Below are positions 1 to 5,916 of a stretch of DNA of 18,381 nucleotides, piece by piece. Each line of letters begins with the position of its first letter. Positions within the stretch are counted from its first letter, which is position 1. The position numbers were made by a program, and so were the translations under genes. The notes beneath the pieces are model-generated. The model worked only from the letters and a program-made list of their open reading frames with translations. It was not told the DNA's origin and made no database searches. The DNA is from Prevotella sp. (GTDB taxonomy: Bacteria; Bacteroidota; Bacteroidia; Bacteroidales; Dysgonomonadaceae): contig JAISKQ010000216.1 in NCBI GenBank assembly GCA_031260865.1, positions 1-18,381 on the forward strand. Reading direction: 5' to 3'.

Positions 1-22
1 CTTTATAATAAGCATATTATTG

Positions 23-1333
23 ATGGATAAACCTGCTATTGATGAGTTTAATATTACAGAATCTCAATATTTGAAATATAAGGAGTACAGAGTTCTTGTA
101 GAAAAAAGAAAAGAGAGGCTTAATTCAATTGAAGATGGTTGGATATCTTTTATTGTTGGATACTTATTTGTTCTCTGCTTTTTTATTTATATGGATTGGG
201 ATTCATTGTCATCTATATACTATTCGGAAGAGTATTTGAGGTTGTTTGGTGTGGTATTAGTTATACTTGTAATTTCAATTATAGTATTTCCATTGACTTT
301 GGGTTTAACTGCTGTGCTAAATTTGATTTTTTTAAATAAGATTATTAGATATATCGCAACTTTATTTATTAAAGAACCTAAACGAAACGATTATTTTATA
401 AATGCAGAAAAATTTGAACAGAAAGAAAAAGAGTATGAAGAATATATTAATAATTTAGAACAAAAATATCCCAATATATCAAAATACAATTATAGTATAT
501 CTCTATATTTTAAGGATGTAATAAACGATGTTATTGAATATGAGAAGAAATATATTAATGAAATAATCAATAAACGAAAAGAGAAAAAACAATCTGAATA
601 TTGGCTGTCTTTAGATGGATATACTTTTGAACGAGAAATAGCAAAACTCTATTATGGTTTAGGCTATAAAGCAAAAGTTACAAAAGCTTCTGGTGATGGA
701 GGAATTGACATTAAACTATGGAGAGATGATGAATATATTATAGTTCAATGTAAAAATCACAAAAATCCAATTGGTCCATCCGTTATAAGAGATCTATATG
801 GTGTAATGCATAAAGAAAAGGCAGATAAAGTAATACTTATTTGTTCGGGAGGGTTTAATAGAGGGGTATATGATTTTTCAAATGGGTTGCCAATAGAACT
901 GCTAAGTATTAAAGATGTTATAAGCCTATCAAATAAGGTATATATTGATGAATTTAAAAGTGTTACTGAAGTTTATACAGTATATTGTGCAAATACAGAA
1001 ATAATATTTGTATTTAAGAAAGTAGGAGATATTTATATTCTCTATAGTTCATATGAAAAGGCACTACTGTATAAAATAGCAAATAAAATAGAATATGTTA
1101 ATCAATATCATAATGGATATTATTTGTTTGATAATATTGAAGATGCAAAACGAATTTGTGAAAATATATCGATTCAATTACATAAACCATTAGATACTGA
1201 TTGTTATTATGATATTGCAAATATGATTATACCCTTTGAGAATTATAAACGTAAAAATTTCTATTATATCAGAATGATAAGAAAAGATCAATTATATTTT
1301 AAATCTAAAAACGCATATGAATACAGTAAATGA
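23..1333 (+). CDS. Membrane-tethered Mrr-like restriction endonuclease
   Basis: Probably a DNA-cleaving nuclease of the Mrr/PD-(D/E)XK superfamily, held at the membrane. Two hydrophobic segments lie near residues 40-57 and 76-104, followed by a charged helical stretch. The Mrr-type fold occupies about residues 190-300: the FE pair in a GYTFEREIAKLYYGLGY segment (about 200), GDGGID (about 224-229) and VQCK (about 241-244) supply the expected acidic and E/Q-x-K catalytic residues. The C-terminal 130 residues are unrecognised. The ATG at 23 is chosen; a TTG at 20 is also in frame, and the frame stays open to the window edge, so the gene may start further left. The stop overlaps the next start by 17 nt, implying translational coupling. 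The gene is very AT-rich (27% G+C in the hand-counted line 241-300), unlike the phage genes to the right, which suggests horizontal origin. Mrr family members cut modified or foreign DNA, so a defence role is inferred, not shown. Confidence 0.75.
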   Translation: MDKPAIDEFNITESQYLKYKEYRVLVEKRKERLNSIEDGWISFIVGYLFVLCFFIYMDWDSLSSIYYSEEYLRLFGVVLVILVISIIVFPLTLGLTAVLNLIFLNKIIRYIATLFIKEPKRNDYFINAEKFEQKEKEYEEYINNLEQKYPNISKYNYSISLYFKDVINDVIEYEKKYINEIINKRKEKKQSEYWLSLDGYTFEREIAKLYYGLGYKAKVTKASGDGGIDIKLWRDDEYIIVQCKNHKNPIGPSVIRDLYGVMHKEKADKVILICSGGFNRGVYDFSNGLPIELLSIKDVISLSNKVYIDEFKSVTEVYTVYCANTEIIFVFKKVGDIYILYSSYEKALLYKIANKIEYVNQYHNGYYLFDNIEDAKRICENISIQLHKPLDTDCYYDIANMIIPFENYKRKNFYYIRMIRKDQLYFKSKNAYEYSK

Positions 1334-1967
1334 AAGACTTATTTTTTTATTGAATGAAATATTTAAAGGAAACGTATCTGAATTTGCGAGAGTAACAGGA
1401 GTTCCTCAGCCTACATTAAACAATATTGTAGGAAATAGGATGAGTAAACCATCTGCTGATAATTTAGAGCGAATCATTAATTCAATTAAATCGCTTGATG
1501 CCAATTGGCTCATCACAGGGAAGGGCACAATGCTACGGACGGAAGAGGCTCCGGGGGGTGTGTGTTCGCCGCAATCGGTTTGCGGCAATGTGAACACCAT
1601 CGGGGGGAATACTTCGGGGAATGTGTCGGGGAATGTAATAGGCGAAAACAATGTGACGCATAACTACAAATCGCAATGCGACCACTTGCAGGACTTGATA
1701 GACAAAATGGATATACGCATGTACGAGCAAACGTCGTCTTTCCAAGAGCAGATAAAAACATTCCAAGAGCAGATAAAAACGAAAGACGAGTATATACGGA
1801 TCGTTGTAAAGAAAACACACGACCGTAATAAAGACCACGAAACACAAATGGCGGACATCCGTTCAAAGAACGACAAGCTGATAGACTTGAACGCGAAGCT
1901 GTCGGAGGAGTTAAGTAAGGCGAATGACCGGATAGCCGGATTGATGGATAAATTGATAAACAAATAA
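1317..1967 (+). CDS. Helix-turn-helix regulator with C-terminal coiled coil
   Basis: Likely a DNA-binding regulator. Residues 1-70 form an HTH region (VSEFARVTGVPQPTLNNIV, then SKPSADNLERIINSI) ending in ANWLITGKGTML, the phrase typical of phage CI-repressor and related HTH proteins. Next comes a Gly/Asn-rich linker with repeated GN(V/T)xGN units (about residues 85-118). A long charged coiled coil follows (about 125-216) and includes a duplicated FQEQIKT heptad encoded by a 21-bp tandem repeat. No peptidase domain is visible, so it is not a full-length CI/LexA-type repressor. It overlaps the upstream nuclease gene by 17 nt and is followed 12 nt later by a lipoprotein gene, so the three probably form one operon. 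The HTH part is AT-rich like its upstream neighbour and the rest is more GC-rich, suggesting fusion of two parts of different origin. Confidence 0.75.
   Translation: MNTVNERLIFLLNEIFKGNVSEFARVTGVPQPTLNNIVGNRMSKPSADNLERIINSIKSLDANWLITGKGTMLRTEEAPGGVCSPQSVCGNVNTIGGNTSGNVSGNVIGENNVTHNYKSQCDHLQDLIDKMDIRMYEQTSSFQEQIKTFQEQIKTKDEYIRIVVKKTHDRNKDHETQMADIRSKNDKLIDLNAKLSEELSKANDRIAGLMDKLINK
1740..1781 (+). repeat. 21-bp tandem duplication in the coiled coil
   Basis: Two adjacent 21-bp copies (1740-1760 and 1761-1781) differ only at the last base. They encode the sevenfold register TFQEQIK twice, so the duplication keeps both the reading frame and the heptad phase of the coiled coil. It looks like a recent slippage event. 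Confidence 0.9.
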
Positions 1968-1979
1968 AAAATACTATCT

Positions 1980-2384
1980 ATGAAACACTTATTATTAATT
2001 ATCATCATTGTCCTTTCGGGGTGTATCAGTCCTATTTACGGACAATATAGTACTACGCGAAAGTCTAGCAATTCGACCTATAATACGAATACAACTGTAA
2101 AAAGAGGTAAGTCGGGGTATAGTACTAACCAGTCGTATAGATCGGGTAGCTCCAGTAGTAATGTCAGTACGAATAGAAATTATTCGGGTAAAAACGGTTA
2201 TAGCTCTTCAACATCTGTATCGAAGAATGGGCAACTTAAATCGCGGTCGACTACTACCAGTAATAAGTATGGTAACACGAGAACCACGACCACGAATAAG
2301 CATAATTACCAAACAGGTAAATCTACAACAAAGACAACAACAAGTAATTCTTACGGTTATACCACGAGGAAAAGAGCTTGGTAA
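1980..2384 (+). CDS. Small low-complexity lipoprotein
   Basis: Not recognised as a known family. The first 14 residues are a short lipoprotein signal peptide (MKH, a run of Leu/Ile, then LSG) with a lipobox Cys at residue 15 (VLSGC), so the product is probably exported and lipid-anchored. An alternative is type I cleavage near SPIYG-Q (about residues 21-22). The mature 119 residues are almost entirely Ser, Thr, Asn, Tyr, Gly, Lys and Arg, with repeated SS/TTT/YG units; it is highly basic and surely disordered. There is no catalytic motif. The start is the ATG 12 nt after the regulator gene's stop. The gene ends just upstream of the tRNA-Leu-like fragment, making it the last gene of the left-hand cluster. 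Confidence 0.65.
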   Translation: MKHLLLIIIIVLSGCISPIYGQYSTTRKSSNSTYNTNTTVKRGKSGYSTNQSYRSGSSSSNVSTNRNYSGKNGYSSSTSVSKNGQLKSRSTTTSNKYGNTRTTTTNKHNYQTGKSTTKTTTSNSYGYTTRKRAW

Positions 2385-2401
2385 CTATATTTTAGTCGGT
2401 A

Positions 2402-2432
2402 GGCTGTGCGGGTTCAAGTCTCGCTCCGAGCA
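2402..2432 (+). other. tRNA-Leu 3'-end fragment, candidate attachment site
   Basis: The sequence folds as a T arm: stem 2408-2412 with 2420-2424 (one G-U pair) around the loop TTCAAGT, which fits the TTCRANY consensus. It is followed by a 7-nt acceptor strand, TCCGAGC (2425-2431), and discriminator A. The preceding GGCTGT matches the end of the long variable arm of tRNA-Leu, and the whole closely resembles bacterial tRNA-Leu 3' ends. No anticodon arm is present, so it is not a working tRNA. Such 3' fragments are the usual residue of integrase insertion into tRNA genes. If so, the intact tRNA-Leu would lie to the left beyond the window. It could instead be the attP core of an uninserted phage. 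Confidence 0.6.
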
Positions 2433-2540
2433 CGAAAAAAGGACAGCAAGTTAAACAAACGTCTTGTTGCTGAGATACGTAAAATGGTAGCAGTGTTGTA
2501 AGCTTGTTAATTGGTATTTGAGTTTGAAAAATAAACGGCA

Positions 2541-2891
2541 TCAAAGCGTAATGGTCGCCGCCACTTTTCGGACTTGTGCGAGGCGGTCGGCAAAAGGTTT
2601 ATTTTGCTTTGCTTTCTGCATATTATAGTCGGCTTGTATGCCAATAAGTGGTTCGGCTTCAATTCCCAAAGCGGCTTCAAACAACAAGGCGTATTCGGTC
2701 GTCATAGCACGTTTGCAATTAAGCACTTCATTCAGAACGGTATAAGACATTCCCATACTTTCAGCAAGTTTCTTTTGAGATATGCCGCGATATTCAATTT
2801 CATCTTTAAGTATTTCGCCCGGATGTATCGGTTCGGACGGTTGAAGATTATTTGCTATCATGTGGGGGTCAACCCCATTTAACGTAATCAT
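2541..2891 (-). CDS. higA: HigA-family antitoxin (XRE HTH)
   Basis: Antitoxin of a type II toxin-antitoxin pair, expected to bind and neutralise the upstream HigB and to repress the shared promoter. The 116 residues contain the HigA/VapI signature PIHPGEILKDEI (about 21-32), then the HTH GISQKKLAESMGMSYTVLNEVLN (about 36-58) and the helical KRAMTTEYALLFEAALG that closes the XRE fold. The final ~30 residues are a Lys/Gln/Arg-rich tail. It starts 7 nt after the toxin's stop, giving the toxin-first order typical of higBA. Length and motif order match intact HigA. No terminator is obvious downstream before the tRNA fragment. Confidence 0.9.
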   Translation of the reverse strand: MITLNGVDPHMIANNLQPSEPIHPGEILKDEIEYRGISQKKLAESMGMSYTVLNEVLNCKRAMTTEYALLFEAALGIEAEPLIGIQADYNMQKAKQNKPFADRLAQVRKVAATITL

Positions 2892-2898
2892 AATGCTT

Positions 2899-3216
2899 TT
2901 ATTTATAATGGTTTGACAATTCTAATATATTGCAAACGGTAACAATTGGTTCAACGCCGTTGTCCGTTACTGAAAATTCTATACGATATTGCTTGTTTAC
3001 CCTGACGGAAGAAATGCTCGCTTTGTCACCTTTTAAGTTTTCAAAATTCAGACCGTTATACTTTGCAAGTGAGTTTGTATCCGGTACACGTTGCATCAAT
3101 TTTATGCAATATTGGTATTTCCGTACTATTTCGGGTTGGAACCGGTGTTTTTTGTCGGTTGTTTTTCCCTTTTCGTACAGTTCCTGTAAGTATTTTTCTT
3201 CAAACATTACAATCAT
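2899..3216 (-). CDS. higB: HigB-like RelE-superfamily mRNA interferase toxin
   Basis: Toxin partner of HigA. RelE/HigB proteins cleave mRNA on the ribosome. The C-terminal half has the family's core: LNFENLKGDKASISSVRVNK, then QYRIEF (beta strand) and IVTVCNILELSNHYK. The chosen start gives MIVMFEEKYLQELYEKG, which fits the N-terminus usual for Bacteroidales HigB (about 105 residues). The frame stays open to an ATG at 3315, which would add 33 residues. That extension is rejected because a good -7 box (3235-3242) and operator-like inverted repeats lie inside it. Alternatively the second Met (3207) is used. An intact toxin-antitoxin pair beside phage genes suggests stabilisation of the element or defence against other phages; this is inference. 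Confidence 0.85.
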   Translation of the reverse strand: MIVMFEEKYLQELYEKGKTTDKKHRFQPEIVRKYQYCIKLMQRVPDTNSLAKYNGLNFENLKGDKASISSVRVNKQYRIEFSVTDNGVEPIVTVCNILELSNHYK

Positions 3217-3242
3217 ATCGCTTATTTTACGATACAAATATA
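3216..3242 (-). promoter_or_regulatory. higBA promoter and operator candidate
   Basis: On the minus strand, TATATTTG (3235-3242) matches the Bacteroides -7 consensus TAnnTTTG exactly. Just downstream lies an inverted repeat with arms TATCG/CGATA (3216-3220 and 3230-3234) running into the chosen higB ATG. No clear -33 TTG is seen. HigA autorepression at this dyad is a reasonable inference. Confidence 0.5.
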
Positions 3243-3260
3243 TTGCTTTTGTTTTTATAA

Positions 3261-3276
3261 TTCGCTCTTTTGCGAA
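3261..3276. promoter_or_regulatory. Inverted repeat upstream of the higBA -7 box
   Basis: TTCGC and GCGAA form perfect 5-bp arms around a 6-nt centre, about 20 bp upstream of the -7 box, in the -33 region. A second HigA operator or an activator site is possible. Arms this short can also arise by chance. Confidence 0.3.
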
Positions 3277-3290
3277 TTTCTTTTTATCGA

Positions 3291-3347
3291 AAGTGAGAAA
3301 AAACTTGTTTTTCACTTATTGTTTGCTTTAGTTCTTTTATAAGTGAA
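3291..3347. promoter_or_regulatory. Three alternating AAGTGA/TCACTT elements, two overlapping hairpins
   Basis: AAGTGA (3291-3296), TCACTT (3312-3317) and AAGTGA (3341-3346) alternate in orientation. The central element can pair leftwards as a 10-bp stem with a 7-nt loop (3291-3300 with 3308-3317). It can also pair rightwards as a perfect 9-bp stem, TTCACTTAT with ATAAGTGAA (3311-3319 with 3339-3347). It lies upstream of higBA. It may be a repressor site cluster or mutually exclusive RNA hairpins. Confidence 0.4.
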
Positions 3348-3406
3348 TATATTAATTACTCTTCTGATTCAAAGTTTACAAGGGTTCTAACCGGCACACA
3401 GACGAG

Positions 3407-3440
3407 AAGACCGCCCTGCTTTCCCAAGCAAGGCGGTCTT
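3407..3440. terminator. Strong hairpin, likely intrinsic terminator
   Basis: AAGACCGCC-C-TGCTT pairs with AAGCA-A-GGCGGTCTT across a TCCC loop, giving 14 base pairs with one mismatch. Neither side carries a long T run, but the stem is GC-rich and far stronger than anything nearby. It would end minus-strand transcription coming from the DUF5681-like gene and CRISPR-like repeats before the higBA operon. Confidence 0.6.
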
Positions 3441-3477
3441 GATTAACACAAACATTTAAAACAAATGAAAATCACAC

Positions 3478-3575
3478 AAATTGAAAACTAATCACAACTG
3501 TTTTATCATCTTCCTGACGTCGGGAAGAACTGTATTTCAAAGAACTAAGATACAAAATTGAAAGCTAATCACAAC
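3478..3575 (-). CRISPR. CRISPR-like mini-array: one repeat, one 30-nt spacer, one degenerate repeat
   Basis: On the minus strand a repeat begins GTTGTGATTAGCTTTCAATT (from 3575) and continues to about 3529 (47 nt, ending ...AAATACAGT). A second copy begins at 3498 and matches 20 of the first 21 bases before it decays at about 3478. If the repeat is 47 nt, the interval 3499-3528 is exactly 30 nt. Start sequence, ~47-nt length and 30-nt spacing all resemble type II-C arrays of Bacteroidales (recalled repeat start GTTGTGATTTGCTTTCAAAT). The degenerate copy is what a terminal repeat looks like. Cautions: there is only one spacer, no cas genes or tracrRNA are visible, and the spacer holds a near-palindrome (3509-3528). 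It lies 18 nt after the DUF5681-like stop codon on the same strand, so it could be co-transcribed with that gene. Confidence 0.5.
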
Positions 3576-3593
3576 TAACCAACCAATATGCTT

Positions 3594-3917
3594 TTATTCA
3601 TCATCTTTACCATCTTTTCGGAATAGCCTGCTGACAAGCGATGATTGCGATTGCGTGATAGCGTCCAGCTCTTCATCGCTGACGGCAAAAGGCAGGATAT
3701 ATCGAAACAGCCAACGACATTCATTCAGGTATTCTTTCGGGTCGGTCAATGTAGCAAGATGGTTGAACGCTTTTTCTATCACCTTGTCTTGTATTGCCCT
3801 GTCGTAAAGTGATTCCCTCAGCTCTTTTGATAATATATTCCTGCTGTTTGACGGTCTGCCGTTAGGGTTGTTCGTTTGCCCCTTCTTCAAACCGCTTTTG
3901 CCTTTTATTCCCGCCAT
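3594..3917 (-). CDS. DUF5681-like small phage protein, possible terminase small subunit
   Basis: A 107-residue basic protein. Its N-terminus, KGKSGLKKGQTNNPNGRPSN, matches the KPGQSGNPxGRP-type motif of DUF5681, a family often encoded beside phage packaging genes and sometimes annotated as a terminase small subunit. The rest is helical (residues 27-80) with an acidic, Ser-rich tail ending KDGKDDE. It is transcribed divergently from the virion-protein operon starting at 4077, with 159 bp between the starts. Upstream on its strand is a TATTTTTG -7-like box. The CRISPR-like repeat begins 18 nt after its stop. The family match rests on one short motif, and the packaging role is inference. No large terminase is in the window. 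Confidence 0.6.
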   Translation of the reverse strand: MAGIKGKSGLKKGQTNNPNGRPSNSRNILSKELRESLYDRAIQDKVIEKAFNHLATLTDPKEYLNECRWLFRYILPFAVSDEELDAITQSQSSLVSRLFRKDGKDDE

Positions 3918-3941
3918 TTTATTTTTGTTAATACATACTTA

Positions 3942-3949
3942 CAAAAATA
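3942..3949 (-). promoter_or_regulatory. -7 box candidate for the DUF5681-like gene
   Basis: Read on the minus strand this is TATTTTTG, an exact fit to the Bacteroides -7 consensus TAnnTTTG. It would place the transcript start about 15-20 nt before the ATG. A -33 TTTG is not evident. The remaining intergenic DNA to 4076 is AT-rich. On the plus strand it holds only a weak TTTATTTG (one mismatch) about 25 nt before the 4077 start as a candidate for the virion operon. Confidence 0.4.
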
Positions 3950-4076
3950 GAATACTATCAGCGCTTTCGGAAACAGGAAGCGTTATACTTTTCTGCCCAT
4001 ACGTCTTTTACCGTATCATCCGCAGTTTAAAACAGCGTAAAACATTTTATTTGTCGCTAAACTAAAAATTACGAAT

Positions 4077-4565
4077 ATGAGCATACTCGGTGGAGTGATA
4101 GGTTTAGGCGCCTCTTTGTTCGGTGGCATTAAAGCCGGGAAAGAACGCCGGAAGATGGATAAATTCCTGAACAAACAGAATACAGAGAATACCGCATGGT
4201 ACAACGCGAACGCTTTGTCGGACTATACACAACGCGCGGATGCCCAAAACCTGATGGGGCAACTCCGAAATACGTTGACCAAGCAAAACAAGATAGCCGC
4301 CAATACCGCGGTAGTGACAGGGGCTACGCCTGAACAGCAAGCAGTACAGAAAGAGCAATCGAACAAGGTTGTGTCCGATACTTTCTCGAATATTGGCGCG
4401 CTGGGGCAACAATGGAAGGACAGGGTAACGGATAAGTATCTGGCAAGGAAGGATAATATCGCTCAACAGCGTATGGGTATGATGGGGCAAAACGCCCAGT
4501 CGTACGAAAATCTAATGGGCAACGGCTTGAATATGCTTACCGGTTCATTAAGCGGTTTATTCTAA
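4077..4565 (+). CDS. Small putative internal virion / DNA-ejection protein
   Basis: A 162-residue protein with a Gly-rich hydrophobic N-terminus (GGVIGLGASLFGGIKAG, residues 5-21), a Lys/Arg patch, a long Gln/Asn/Ala-rich helical middle and a second hydrophobic end (GLNMLTGSLSGLF). This layout, with amphipathic termini around a soluble helical body, is seen in small phage pilot or ejection proteins (Microviridae pilot proteins, podoviral gp14-like proteins), but no direct family match is claimed. It is the first gene of a tight three-gene plus-strand operon (13-nt and 9-nt gaps) ending in a 4107-residue protein, matching the small/medium/giant order of podoviral internal proteins. There is no Shine-Dalgarno sequence, as usual in Bacteroidales. 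Confidence 0.55.
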   Translation: MSILGGVIGLGASLFGGIKAGKERRKMDKFLNKQNTENTAWYNANALSDYTQRADAQNLMGQLRNTLTKQNKIAANTAVVTGATPEQQAVQKEQSNKVVSDTFSNIGALGQQWKDRVTDKYLARKDNIAQQRMGMMGQNAQSYENLMGNGLNMLTGSLSGLF

Positions 4566-4578
4566 AAAAATCATAGAC

Positions 4579-5907
4579 ATGGCCATATTAGATAATATAT
4601 TCAATGATAATAAGAACTCCTTTTATCCGACCAATGATCAGGATTTGGAAGAGGAGGCTACCAATATGCCTGAGATACCCGTAACCAAAGCGAGCGACCA
4701 GGATAATAAGCAACCCGCGGAGATAATACAGAAAGATGTAACCGCGTTCCCGGTGCAACCGTACGCGACACATACACATCCTACAGCTGCAGCGGCTCCT
4801 CAGCCTCCGGCTAAGAACAAATGGGGATATACCGAAAGCGATATGGACACGTTGCTGCGGGGCGGAGTGACCCCTGAGAAGCTTGAGTACTATTCCAATT
4901 TCGATCCGTTGAAGCATGGGAATTTCTATCAATATATCTACGGGTCGTCGGTAGCTAAGCCTACCGCTCCGGATCAGGAGCATATCAACCGCGTAAAGCT
5001 AATGGGTACTATCGGCGATTCATTAGGATTGCTGGCGCAGATGTGGAGCGCGGGAAAAGGCGCGCACATTAAAGAACGCGACTATAAGAACTCCGCGTCC
5101 GCCCAAATAGCGGATAAAGAGAAAGACCTGAAAAAACTGTACCTGCAACAGCAAGACAAGTATAACGCCGGGATGTACAACGCCAAGGTGAATGACATAA
5201 AAAAAGCATTGAATGATTACGCCGATTGGCGTAAAAACATTCAGGGTCTATTGGCAGCGAAACAAAAGCAAGACCTTGCCCAAGCTAAACAGGAATTTGA
5301 CATCGCTTATAAAACCGCCATCCTCCAAGGAAAGAGTGAACAGCAAGCCTTGAACGAGGCAAAGCAAAAAGAAACAGCCAAGCTGAACCAGCTAAAGTTT
5401 GAAGAACAAAAACGCCATGCCAAAAGAATGGAAGGCATACAAGGGATGAACGCCCAAACAGGCAGGATGCGCGCCAACGCCGACATAGAATATAAAAAGA
5501 ACGGCGGCGGTAAGGGGGCATCAGGGAAAATAATACCCTTCTTCTTCCAAGACGGCACAAATGTAAATGTGCCCGAAGCAGTGTGGAAAGCAAATTACCC
5601 TGTCCTGATTGATATTTTAACAGATAAGGGAGTTCGTACACCGGGTAGTTGGGACTCAAAACCCCCGACCGCTCCACAAGCGGAATATTTCATCAAACAG
5701 AATAAGGATAAACTTCCCCAAGAGGCGAAAGACTGGCTGAAAGAAATATCGCAAATGAATCCCGCTGAATATGGCGATATATCCGGTGATGACGGCCTGC
5801 CTGCCGGTTTCGATATGAATAATGCGGTGGGCGGCGCATTAGGCGGGTCTGTCGGCAGTTATGGCACACCTGTGGAAGATGAAGAGGACGAATATAAAAT
5901 AAGATAA
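4579..5907 (+). CDS. Putative internal virion protein with long coiled coil
   Basis: 442 residues, no recognised enzyme motif. Residues 1-60 are acidic and disordered. A Pro/Ala/His-rich stretch (THTHPTAAAAPQPPA) follows at about 60-75. A compact aromatic segment (KNKWGYTESDMDTLLRGG through NFYQYIYGSS, about 77-125) comes next. A Lys/Gln/Ala-rich coiled coil covers about 181-295. A short beta-rich unit (IIPFFFQDGTNVNVPEAVW) starts near 317. The tail is Gly-rich then acidic (VEDEEDEYKIR). It sits between the small hydrophobic-ended protein and the giant polyvalent protein, with 13-nt and 9-nt gaps, so it is very likely co-expressed and co-packaged with them. By position it would correspond to the middle internal-core protein of podoviruses; this is inferred from order and composition only. 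Confidence 0.55.
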   Translation: MAILDNIFNDNKNSFYPTNDQDLEEEATNMPEIPVTKASDQDNKQPAEIIQKDVTAFPVQPYATHTHPTAAAAPQPPAKNKWGYTESDMDTLLRGGVTPEKLEYYSNFDPLKHGNFYQYIYGSSVAKPTAPDQEHINRVKLMGTIGDSLGLLAQMWSAGKGAHIKERDYKNSASAQIADKEKDLKKLYLQQQDKYNAGMYNAKVNDIKKALNDYADWRKNIQGLLAAKQKQDLAQAKQEFDIAYKTAILQGKSEQQALNEAKQKETAKLNQLKFEEQKRHAKRMEGIQGMNAQTGRMRANADIEYKKNGGGKGASGKIIPFFFQDGTNVNVPEAVWKANYPVLIDILTDKGVRTPGSWDSKPPTAPQAEYFIKQNKDKLPQEAKDWLKEISQMNPAEYGDISGDDGLPAGFDMNNAVGGALGGSVGSYGTPVEDEEDEYKIR

Positions 5908-5916
5908 TATAAAGTT

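Noticed and set aside
2376..2432. A complete tRNA gene
   Set aside because: Only the T arm, acceptor strand and variable-arm end are tRNA-like. There is no anticodon arm and the span of 57 nt is too short.
2161..2454. 97-aa plus-strand ORF running over the tRNA fragment
   Set aside because: It is an Arg/Ile/Val-rich off-frame reading of the lipoprotein gene and continues into the tRNA-like sequence.
2447..2475. Hairpin CAGCAA...TTGCTG as a terminator
   Set aside because: Six-bp arms, a long loop and no T run; too weak to call.
3499..3528. Self-match of the spacer elsewhere in the window
   Set aside because: Other GACGTC sites (near 15268 and 16876) do not share the flanking spacer bases.
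3316..3593. A tracrRNA or anti-repeat for the CRISPR-like array
   Set aside because: I found no stretch complementary to the repeat in this interval or elsewhere nearby, and no cas genes. Any activity would depend on the host.
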